In this document: in pieces, positions 1 to 6,242 of the stretch
Layout of the letters: each line of letters starts with the position of its first letter
Position numbering within the stretch: position 1 is the first letter of the stretch
Assembly: GCA_016786525.1 (NCBI GenBank)
Contig: JAEUVW010000103.1
Span: forward strand, 1 to 7,905
Source of the DNA: Chitinophagaceae bacterium
Lineage (GTDB): Bacteria > Bacteroidota > Bacteroidia > Chitinophagales > Chitinophagaceae
DNA: 7,905 nt
Reading direction: 5' to 3'
Translations under genes and position numbers: made by a program
The notes under the pieces: model-generated
Database searches by the model: none
What the model was told of the DNA's origin: nothing
Seen by the model: the letters and a program-made list of their open reading frames with translations, nothing else

Positions 1-366
1 GAAAACCATGCTTTGCTGAATGAACGCCTGAAACAGTTTGAGGAGCACTTTATTTTACACACCGCCACAGAAAACAGCGAACCCAGCTGGTTCGGCAACA
101 TGATTACCGTGCGCGAAGACAGTAGCCTGGACCGCAATGCACTGGTACAGTACCTGGAACAAAATAAAATCGGCACCCGCTTGTTCTTCGCCGGCAACCT
201 GCTCCGGCAGCCTGCTTATACGAATATTGAAAAACGCATTGTCGGCAACCTGACCAATACGGACATCATCATGAACCGCAGCTTCTGGCTGGGCGTATGG
301 CCGGGCCTGGATGCCACACACTACGACTATATCTGTGATGTAATCAGTAAATTCATACGGAAATAG
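1..366 (+). CDS. rfbH: CDP-4-keto-6-deoxy-D-glucose 3-dehydratase (RfbH/DdhC/E1), C-terminal part
   Basis: The reading frame is open from base 1 and ends at TAG 364-366, so this is the last 121 residues of a gene that starts to the left; the family is usually about 430-440 residues. The C-terminal signature of RfbH-type enzymes is clear: SWFGN-ITV around residues 28-36, then a TRLFFAGNLLRQPAY block, NTDIIM and SFWLGVWPGL. RfbH is a PLP- and [2Fe-2S]-dependent relative of the DegT/DnrJ/EryC1/StrS aminotransferases. With a partner reductase it removes the C-3 hydroxyl of CDP-4-keto-6-deoxyglucose, the committed step to 3,6-dideoxyhexoses. The residues that hold PLP and the cluster cysteines lie upstream, so catalytic competence cannot be judged. 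The stop is followed after one base by the next ATG, implying one transcript. The downstream dideoxysugar genes support the call over an ordinary sugar aminotransferase. Confidence 0.9.
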   Translation, partial: ENHALLNERLKQFEEHFILHTATENSEPSWFGNMITVREDSSLDRNALVQYLEQNKIGTRLFFAGNLLRQPAYTNIEKRIVGNLTNTDIIMNRSFWLGVWPGLDATHYDYICDVISKFIRK

Positions 367-367
367 C

Positions 368-1258
368 ATGGGTAAGCCCCTGATAAGTATCTGCATCCCT
401 TCGTATAACCGGGCTGACCTGATTGAGGAAACGATTGCCAGTGCCTTGTCGCAGACCTATACCCATATCGAGGTCATCGTCAACGACAATTGCAGCACCG
501 ACGATTCCTGGACTTTGCTGCAGCAACTGGCCCAAAAAGATCAGCGTCTGAAAGTATTTCAAAACGAATCCAACCTCGGTGCGGTCAGAAACTGGCAGCG
601 GGTGATGGCGCATGCCAGTGGCGATTATGCTTTGATCCTCTGGTCCGACGACCTGATCAAACCTTCTTTTGTTGAAAAAACGGTCAGTGTTTTTACAGAT
701 GATGTCGCCTTTGTGATGACCGGTGTAGAGGAGTTTACGGACGAAGGCGTGTACTATTCCAGCAATTTCGGTACGGAAGGCAAGCGCACCAGGGAAGCGT
801 ACTATGATGAAATCCTGTTTAAGAACCTGAGCAAGCTGCCCGTATCCCCGTCCTGTGCACTATTCCGCACAAAGGAGTTACGCGAAAACATCCTGGATGT
901 CATTCCCAACGCAGATCAGATCGACTTTAACCGCACGGGGGCAGGACCGGATATACTCACCTTCTTCCTGAGCTCGCTGAAATACCCTTATATTTATATC
1001 CTGTCCGAGCACCTGGCACAGTTCCGGAGCCACCCGTCTTCCATTACCGTAATGGAAAGCAGGGCTGCCGGCCTGAAACTGCACTATGACTGGGCTAAAT
1101 ATTTTTTTGTAAAAAACTACCTGCCCGCCTACCGCAGCAAATTCAAGGCGATCAGCTGGGTCCGGTATTTCCGGTACAAAAAAATCCACAAGAACATGCT
1201 CATGGATATGAAGTCTGTGCGGACCGATTACTTATTCCTGATCAGACTGTTTTTTTAG
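368..1258 (+). CDS. Family 2 glycosyltransferase, candidate dideoxyhexosyltransferase
   Basis: This 296-residue protein is a GT-A fold, GT2-type glycosyltransferase. The N-terminal nucleotide-binding strand and loop read ISICIPSYNRADLIEE (residues 6-21), followed by a VNDNCSTDDSW block near 38-48, SNLGAVRNW near 68-76, and the metal-binding acidic motif SDD at 93-95 within SGDYALILWSDDL. The C-terminal part has FRSHPSSIT (219-227) and ends in a basic, aromatic tail without a clear membrane segment, so it is probably cytoplasmic and peripheral to the inner membrane. It starts one base after the rfbH stop, suggesting translational coupling, and ends 6 nt before the CDP-sugar synthase. Sitting inside the dideoxysugar genes, it may transfer paratose or tyvelose to the repeat unit. 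Its N-terminal motifs resemble those I remember for Salmonella abequosyltransferase (WbaV/RfbV), but this is inference. The donor specificity cannot be read from the motifs. Confidence 0.88.
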   Translation: MGKPLISICIPSYNRADLIEETIASALSQTYTHIEVIVNDNCSTDDSWTLLQQLAQKDQRLKVFQNESNLGAVRNWQRVMAHASGDYALILWSDDLIKPSFVEKTVSVFTDDVAFVMTGVEEFTDEGVYYSSNFGTEGKRTREAYYDEILFKNLSKLPVSPSCALFRTKELRENILDVIPNADQIDFNRTGAGPDILTFFLSSLKYPYIYILSEHLAQFRSHPSSITVMESRAAGLKLHYDWAKYFFVKNYLPAYRSKFKAISWVRYFRYKKIHKNMLMDMKSVRTDYLFLIRLFF

Positions 1259-1264
1259 AAGATC

Positions 1265-2146
1265 ATGACAGGCAAAAAAATATTATTAACGGGCGCTACC
1301 GGTTTTTTGGGAAGCAACATCCTGAAGCAGATCGTTGCTGACAACGAGCTTGCCATCATCACCCGTGCATCATCAAACCTGAAGCGGATCAGCAGCCTGG
1401 CGCATCAGTTCAGGAATTACGTACTGGAGCAATCTGATACGGATTCCATCATACAATCATTCCGCCCCGAAGTCATTATTCACTGCGCTACAGATTATGG
1501 GCGGAAGGCCGTTCCGCAAATACAGGTCATTGAAGCAAACCTCATTTTACCGTTAAAGCTGCTGCACGCTGCCGGCCAGCAGGGCTTACAGCTGTTTATC
1601 AATACCGATACCTTTTTAGATAAAGGCATCAACCATTACAGCCTTTCCAAAAAGCAATTCAACGAGTGGTTTCACACCTATGCCAACGATATACTCTGTA
1701 TCAACATGGTGCTGGAGCACTTTTACGGGCCTTTCGATGACAAAACCAAGTTTGTTTCCTTTATCATCAACGAACTGCTGCACAATAAGCCTGAGATACA
1801 GCTGACTCCCGGCACACAAAAGCGGAATTTCATTTTCATTGATGATGTAGTGGCGGCCTTTCAAAGTATTCTCCGGCACAATTTCAAACAGTCATCGGGC
1901 TTCTTCGATTTTTTCGTTGCATCGGAGCGCACCATCTCTATCCGGGACCTGGTCGTACAATTGCAGTTACTTTGCGGCAATGAGCAGACCCGGCTGAATT
2001 TCGGCGCATTACCCTTCCGGCCAAACGAGGTGATGGATTCCAGCGTGGATATTTCAGCCATGAAATCACTGGGTTGGGCGCCGAAGGTGGACCTGGAGGA
2101 GGGTTTACGCTACACAATCGAAATGGAAAAGCATACAAAGCATTAA
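1265..2146 (+). CDS. rfbS: CDP-paratose/CDP-abequose synthase-like NAD(P)H reductase (extended SDR)
   Basis: This 293-residue extended short-chain dehydrogenase/reductase has the Rossmann glycine motif GATGFLG at residues 10-16 and the catalytic pair Y125/K129 in YSLSK, with Thr114 and Thr116 available as the third catalytic hydroxyl. Several blocks match RfbS and RfbJ as I know them: DYGR (77-80), EANLILPLKLL (90-100), LEHFYGPFDDKTKF (150-163), TPGTQKRNFIFIDDV (181-195) and the late NEVM (254-257). These enzymes reduce the 4-keto group of the CDP-3,6-dideoxy intermediate. Reduction to one stereochemistry gives CDP-paratose (RfbS), to the other CDP-abequose (RfbJ). The sequence alone does not decide, but the adjacent rfbE needs CDP-paratose, so the RfbS role is favoured. 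The ATG is 6 nt after the preceding stop with a weak AGAAGA stretch before it. Confidence 0.82.
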   Translation: MTGKKILLTGATGFLGSNILKQIVADNELAIITRASSNLKRISSLAHQFRNYVLEQSDTDSIIQSFRPEVIIHCATDYGRKAVPQIQVIEANLILPLKLLHAAGQQGLQLFINTDTFLDKGINHYSLSKKQFNEWFHTYANDILCINMVLEHFYGPFDDKTKFVSFIINELLHNKPEIQLTPGTQKRNFIFIDDVVAAFQSILRHNFKQSSGFFDFFVASERTISIRDLVVQLQLLCGNEQTRLNFGALPFRPNEVMDSSVDISAMKSLGWAPKVDLEEGLRYTIEMEKHTKH

Positions 2147-2151
2147 ACACT

Positions 2152-3186
2152 ATGAAAACAATCTTGATTTCCGGCGGATGCGGTTTTTTAGGGAGCAATA
2201 TCGCCTTTCACCTGAAAGATAAAGGGTACAAAATCTGTATCCTGGACAATATGAGCCGGAAAGGCAGCGAAGAAAACCTGGCCTGGCTGCAGGAACATGT
2301 GGCACCTGACTTTTTTAAAGCCGATGTCAGGGTGGCTGAAGAACTGGAACATGTATTCAGGGAAGTGATGCCTGACGTGGTCTTTCACCTGGCAGGCCAG
2401 GTAGCGATGACCACTTCCATTGCCAACCCGAGGCTGGATTTTGAGATCAATGCGCTGGGAACCCTGAATATGCTGGAGGCGATCCGTAAATATAAATCTT
2501 CGTGCACCATCGTTTACTCCTCCACCAACAAAGTATATGGTGACCTGGAGCGGTACACATTCGAAGAAACACCTACACGGTACCAGGTACCGGAGCGCCC
2601 GCAGGGATTTGATGAAAATGAGCGCCTGGACTTTCATTCTCCCTATGGCTGCTCAAAAGGCAGTGCAGACCAATACGTTCTCGACTATTCAAGACTGTTC
2701 GGTATCAAAGGGATTGTGTTCCGCCATTCGACAATATACGGGGGCCGGCAATTTGCCACCTACGACCAGGGATGGATCGGCTGGTTTTGCCAGCAGGGCC
2801 TGGAAATACTCGGTCAGCCGGACCGAGAACCGTTCACCATATCCGGAAACGGCAAACAGGTGCGCGACGTATTGCATGCAGAAGATGCCGTCCGCTTGTA
2901 CACCGCCTGTATTGAGTCCGGGGATGCCCTGAAGGGGCAGGCCTTTAACATTGGCGGAGGTATCGAAAACAGCCTTTCACTACTGGAGCTGTTTGACATC
3001 ATACAACAGGAGCTCGGGATTAAAATGAAATACAGGGAAATAGCACCAAGGGAAAGTGATCAGAAAATCTTTGTGGCCGATATCGGGAAAATAAGTGGCA
3101 TAACGGGCTGGAAACCGCAGGTAGACAAGGTGACAGGAGTAAAGAAAATGCTGGACTGGTTAAAGAGCTCCTACAAGCCCCTGTAG
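2152..3186 (+). CDS. rfbE: CDP-paratose 2-epimerase (CDP-tyvelose epimerase)
   Basis: This 344-residue extended SDR closely fits RfbE (Tyv), which converts CDP-paratose to CDP-tyvelose by inverting C-2 using tightly bound NAD. Visible features are the NAD-binding GGCGFLG at residues 8-14, LDNMSRKG (31-38), FHLAGQVAMTTSI (78-90), the catalytic hydroxyl region YSSTNKVYGDLE (122-133), the YxxxK pair Y165/K169 in SPYGCSKG, FRHSTIYGGRQFATYDQGW (190-208), SGNGKQVRDVLHAED (231-245) and RESDQKIFVAD (300-310). These blocks are near-identical to the Salmonella enzyme as I remember it and distinguish it from GalE or CDP-glucose dehydratase. The frame is open upstream into the previous gene, but ATG 2152 puts the Rossmann strand at the N-terminus as expected and lies 5 nt after that gene's stop, with an A-rich leader. 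It is the last gene of the + strand operon here. Confidence 0.94.
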   Translation: MKTILISGGCGFLGSNIAFHLKDKGYKICILDNMSRKGSEENLAWLQEHVAPDFFKADVRVAEELEHVFREVMPDVVFHLAGQVAMTTSIANPRLDFEINALGTLNMLEAIRKYKSSCTIVYSSTNKVYGDLERYTFEETPTRYQVPERPQGFDENERLDFHSPYGCSKGSADQYVLDYSRLFGIKGIVFRHSTIYGGRQFATYDQGWIGWFCQQGLEILGQPDREPFTISGNGKQVRDVLHAEDAVRLYTACIESGDALKGQAFNIGGGIENSLSLLELFDIIQQELGIKMKYREIAPRESDQKIFVADIGKISGITGWKPQVDKVTGVKKMLDWLKSSYKPL

Positions 3187-3258
3187 AACAGGTACGCGAC
3201 ATCTGAACAATAGCGCAAACATCAGCAGGCCCGCGTTGAGCCTAAGACTGCAGCAGTG
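3187..3258. other. Convergent intergenic gap between rfbE and the - strand glycosyltransferase operon
   Basis: Two opposing transcripts meet in these 72 bases. I find no strong hairpin followed by a T-run on either strand; only a 4-bp ACTG/CAGT stem with a 3-nt loop (near 3247-3257) is visible. Termination may be factor-dependent or the transcripts may overlap. Confidence 0.5.
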
Positions 3259-4044
3259 CTACATGTTTTCCAGGCCCATCTTTACTTTGATCTTGTAGAG
3301 CATCTTCCCGAACGGGGAAGACAAAACAGTGCTCAGCACGGCTATGCGTACTTTCCAGAGCTGGTGTTTGATGCTGAAACCAAAGTGCTTCCTGATAATC
3401 TGCGTATTTTCGTTTAAGCCCTTGCTTACATTACTGGCGCTGGCGCCCCCGGGGGCAAAGACCACCATAACCTTTCTCAGGAAAACAAATTTCTCCGCTC
3501 TGATCCGGATCAGGAAATCAAAATCCATAGCCAGTTTAAGGTCTGTATCATACAGCCCATACCGGTCATAGAGTTCTTTTTTCACAAACATGGTCTGGTG
3601 GCAGATCGCGCGCATACCGCGGTACAGCAGTTTAGGGTCAAAGGTTTTGCCCAGTTCAACCCATATGCCTCCACGTTCAAACTGATACTTGCCGTGCAGC
3701 CATTTCAGCTCCGGGTCTTTTTCAAATTCCCGGATCACCGTATCCAGCACATCAGGTGTAGCGAACTGGTCCGCACTATTGAGCAAAACAATTATGGATC
3801 CGCTGGCCTGTGCAATGCCTTTATTGAAGGCATCAGAAATACCCTTATCCCGCTCATGAATAAATTTCCGGTAAGCGGGCTGGCTTACCGATTGGTGCCA
3901 TTGCGCAATATCATTTGTCGTAGACCCGTTCACAATGATATGCTCAAAAGGTTCAGACGCCTGCATATCAACGGAGCGGCAGGTATTGATCAGGTCTTCC
4001 GGGTTATTGAAACAGATGGTGATAACAGATAGGGTTGGGCTCAT
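3259..4044 (-). CDS. Family 2 glycosyltransferase (WcaE/WcaA-like, NSAD motif)
   Basis: This 261-residue GT-A glycosyltransferase opens with LSVITICFNN (residues 5-14), followed by HIIVNGST (35-42) and the conserved ERDKGISDAFNKGI block (64-77). The metal/nucleotide site is NSAD (89-92), in the place where most GT2 proteins have a DxD and where a subgroup has NSGD or NAGD, so the single aspartate is probably normal for the type. CHQTMF (148-153) and AMDFDFLIRI (172-181) supply likely acceptor-binding and catalytic-base regions. No strong transmembrane segment is visible; the C-terminus is basic. ATG 4044 follows the stop of the upstream glycosyltransferase by 23 nt and is preceded by an A-rich GAAAAGAAAATACG leader. 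It is the last gene of the - strand operon and converges on rfbE. It probably builds part of a surface polysaccharide; sugar specificity is unknown. Confidence 0.88.
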   Translation of the reverse strand: MSPTLSVITICFNNPEDLINTCRSVDMQASEPFEHIIVNGSTTNDIAQWHQSVSQPAYRKFIHERDKGISDAFNKGIAQASGSIIVLLNSADQFATPDVLDTVIREFEKDPELKWLHGKYQFERGGIWVELGKTFDPKLLYRGMRAICHQTMFVKKELYDRYGLYDTDLKLAMDFDFLIRIRAEKFVFLRKVMVVFAPGGASASNVSKGLNENTQIIRKHFGFSIKHQLWKVRIAVLSTVLSSPFGKMLYKIKVKMGLENM

Positions 4045-4067
4045 CGTATTTTCTTTTCAACAGTTGA

Positions 4068-4982
4068 TTAGTACCACATCCTGCCTTCCACACTTCTGAT
4101 GTAGCGCAGCGTGTCTTTGGAAATGGTTTTGCGTTGTTCCTTGCGGGGGATGCTAAAGATTTTCTTCCACCCCTGCCAGAACAAAGGCCAGTGGTAATTT
4201 GTCTTTTTTAAGTATTGCAGCGACCACATGATCGCTGTGCTGACGAAATAGCGGTAAGGCAGGTAGCGGTAAGCCACCTTGCTTTTGTTGACCCAAAGCA
4301 TCTGCATTTTTTGCGCATGGGGCGCACGGCCTGCGGGCGATTCGTTGTGCATCACCGATACGGAGCCGTCGTAGGCAATACGGTAACCCAGGTCCAGCAG
4401 GCGGTAGCCCAGGTCATACTCTTCCATGCCGTAGAAAAAATCGACAGGGTACTGACCGGCCTTATCATGCACTTCCTTCAGGATCGCATGCGCACCGCCA
4501 CTGAAGTAATACGTCAGGAAGCGGTCTTTACCGACGTACTGATCAAATTTTTTATGGGGGAAAGCATTCACCTGCAGTTCGCGCGTGCTGCTGTAAAACA
4601 CTTTGAAAGAATAGAGGCCGACCTTGTTGTCCCGGGCAAAATCGGAAGTAAAAAGCCGTTCAATACCCACTAGGCCGTCCTGGTCCCGGAAATAAGCATC
4701 GTCATCGATCATGATCAGCACCGGGGCCTGCGCCATAGAGAGCCCCAGGTTACGCCCGCGGGCCACACCCAGGTTTTCCTCACTGTAGATATAGCGGAAA
4801 GGCAGTGACTGGGTGGCAATAAAGTCCTTTACCGGTCCGTAGTCCGCCGTGGATGCGTTATCTATGATCAGTACACTGTCCAGCAGGCGTGCTGCTTCAT
4901 CCTGGCCGGCTATATTTTGCAGTAAGAAAAGGAGATCGTCAGGGCGGTTGTAGGTAATAATGATTATCGAAAGCGGCTTCAC
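4068..4982 (-). CDS. Family 2 glycosyltransferase (rhamnosyltransferase-like), GTG start
   Basis: This 304-residue protein has the full GT2 pattern: LSIIIITYNRPDDL (residues 4-17), LIIDNAST (38-45), SEENLGVARGRNLG (67-80) and a triple aspartate IDDDAYF (92-98) as the metal-binding DxD. FYGMEEYDLGYRLLDLG (183-199) fits the catalytic base segment and MHNES (211-215) the histidine region typical of rhamnosyltransferase-like GT2 enzymes. The start is GTG: bases 4980-4982 read GTG on the - strand and the first beta strand begins immediately after it. The next in-frame Met in the alignable part lies well inside the domain. No Shine-Dalgarno is evident; the leader is A/T-rich. It begins 13 nt after the PLP enzyme stop, so co-transcription is likely. 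The C-terminal third has an aromatic segment near 242-258 that could associate with membrane but is not a clear helix. Substrate unknown. Confidence 0.88.
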   Translation of the reverse strand: MKPLSIIIITYNRPDDLLFLLQNIAGQDEAARLLDSVLIIDNASTADYGPVKDFIATQSLPFRYIYSEENLGVARGRNLGLSMAQAPVLIMIDDDAYFRDQDGLVGIERLFTSDFARDNKVGLYSFKVFYSSTRELQVNAFPHKKFDQYVGKDRFLTYYFSGGAHAILKEVHDKAGQYPVDFFYGMEEYDLGYRLLDLGYRIAYDGSVSVMHNESPAGRAPHAQKMQMLWVNKSKVAYRYLPYRYFVSTAIMWSLQYLKKTNYHWPLFWQGWKKIFSIPRKEQRKTISKDTLRYIRSVEGRMWY

Positions 4983-4995
4983 GATAGAGGTATGT

Positions 4996-6222
4996 TTAAT
5001 TTTTTAGTGCTTGTTCGAAATCGGCGATCAGGTCAGCCACCGTTTCCAGGCCTATGCTGATCCGGATCAGGCCATCGCTGATACCCGCTGCAATCCTTTG
5101 CTCCCTGCTGACACCGTAGTGCGTGGTAGAAGCCGGGTGCGATACCAGCGTATCACAGGTACCCAGCGATACGGCATTGGTGCAGACTTTAAGTTTGTTC
5201 ATAAAAGCCACTGCCGCATCAAAGCCGCCGGCCAGCTCTATACTGATCACACTGCCGAAAGCTTTCATTTGCGCGGCGGCCAGCGCGTGATCGGGGTGCG
5301 AAGGCAAACCGGGATAATTGACCCTGCTTACCGCCTGATGCTGTTCCAGGAATGTTGCAACCTGCATCGCATTGCTGCAATGCCGTTCCATCCGCAGCGG
5401 CAGAGTCTTCATGCCGTTGTTCAGCAGGAAGGCTTCAAACGAATTGCTGTTGCCGCCCAAAAGGCGATGCATTTTTTTGACATCCGTATCCATACGCTTT
5501 GCATCCCTGCCGACCAGTACACCACCTACAGCCGTACCATGGCCGTTTAAAAATTTGGTGGTGGAATGCATCACAAAATCCACATCATAGGCAAAAGGTT
5601 GCTGCAACAAGGGTGTACTGAAGGTATTGTCCGCGCAGACCACCAGTCCATGCTTTTTCGCAAGCGCACTCAGGGACTTCAGGTTCACACATTGCAGCGT
5701 AGGGTTGGCCGGTGTCTCCAGGTACATCATCCGGATCGACTTGTCCGTTTCGAGTACATGGCTTACCGCTGCTTCATCTCTCATATCGAGGATCAGGTGT
5801 TGGATACCCAGGCCCGGGAAGATTTTCTCCAGCATCTCCTGGGTGCCCCCATACAGCGAAGGATGCGTGATCACTTTATCGCCCGCCTTCAGGTTAGACA
5901 GCAGCATGGTCGTCAGGGCCGCCATGCCCGAAGCATGCAGGATCGCATAGAGCTGCAGGGCCTCACCGTTTTCATCTTTGAGCCCGTAGGCCTCCATCAG
6001 CGCAATCTTTCGCTCGGCTTCCTCGATCGTCGGGTTGCCGAAGCGCCCGTAGATATAGCCTGGCTCTTTGCCGGTAAAGACATCTATACCCTGCTCCGTA
6101 CTGTCAAAAGTATAGGTACTGGAAGCATACAGGGGGGTCAGGTGTGCTTTGTTGGGGTCCGGGGTGTGGCCGCCGTGGATACACAGCGTTTCTATACCCG
6201 GGAGATCATGAAGTGCAGACAT
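4996..6222 (-). CDS. Cys/Met-metabolism PLP enzyme (cystathionine gamma-synthase / gamma-lyase family)
   Basis: This 408-residue protein is a fold-type I PLP enzyme of the trans-sulfuration family. The Schiff-base lysine is K223 in HSTTKFLNGHG, D198 in CADNTF contacts the PLP ring nitrogen, SGM (98-100) and S220/T222 bind phosphate, Y58 and R60 in YGRFGNPT reach into the partner subunit, and R388 in RISIGLE binds the substrate carboxylate. The family includes cystathionine gamma-synthase, cystathionine beta/gamma-lyases, methionine gamma-lyase and O-acetylhomoserine sulfhydrylase, and these are hard to separate by sequence. The catalytic tyrosine is Y124 in SLYGGT; the cysteine that marks classical methionine gamma-lyase in this loop is Gly126 here, arguing against that activity. 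A segment of about ten residues (roughly 80-90, LKDENGE) is inserted before the SGM helix relative to the common form. The enzyme is cytosolic and normally tetrameric. It starts 20 nt after the lipoprotein stop. Confidence 0.9.
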   Translation of the reverse strand: MSALHDLPGIETLCIHGGHTPDPNKAHLTPLYASSTYTFDSTEQGIDVFTGKEPGYIYGRFGNPTIEEAERKIALMEAYGLKDENGEALQLYAILHASGMAALTTMLLSNLKAGDKVITHPSLYGGTQEMLEKIFPGLGIQHLILDMRDEAAVSHVLETDKSIRMMYLETPANPTLQCVNLKSLSALAKKHGLVVCADNTFSTPLLQQPFAYDVDFVMHSTTKFLNGHGTAVGGVLVGRDAKRMDTDVKKMHRLLGGNSNSFEAFLLNNGMKTLPLRMERHCSNAMQVATFLEQHQAVSRVNYPGLPSHPDHALAAAQMKAFGSVISIELAGGFDAAVAFMNKLKVCTNAVSLGTCDTLVSHPASTTHYGVSREQRIAAGISDGLIRISIGLETVADLIADFEQALKN

Positions 6223-6242
6223 GCTTTGGTTCTTGCTTTATT

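Noticed and set aside
1250..1264. Run of seven T at the end of the first glycosyltransferase as a frameshift site or terminator
   Set aside because: There is no preceding stable hairpin, the next gene starts 6 nt later with its own ATG, and no overlapping frame would be gained that makes sense.
2074..2151. Upstream extension of the rfbE frame giving 26 more residues
   Set aside because: The extra residues overlap the preceding gene, are Gly-rich and precede the Rossmann strand; ATG 2152 gives the expected N-terminus.
3259..4044. Possible inactive glycosyltransferase because NSAD replaces DxD
   Set aside because: Many GT2 enzymes of the WcaE-like kind have N-[SA]-G-D at this place, and all other motifs are intact, so loss of function is not indicated.
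5011..5550. A 179-codon open frame antisense to the PLP enzyme
   Set aside because: It sits fully within a gene with intact active-site motifs and its translation shows no domain features.
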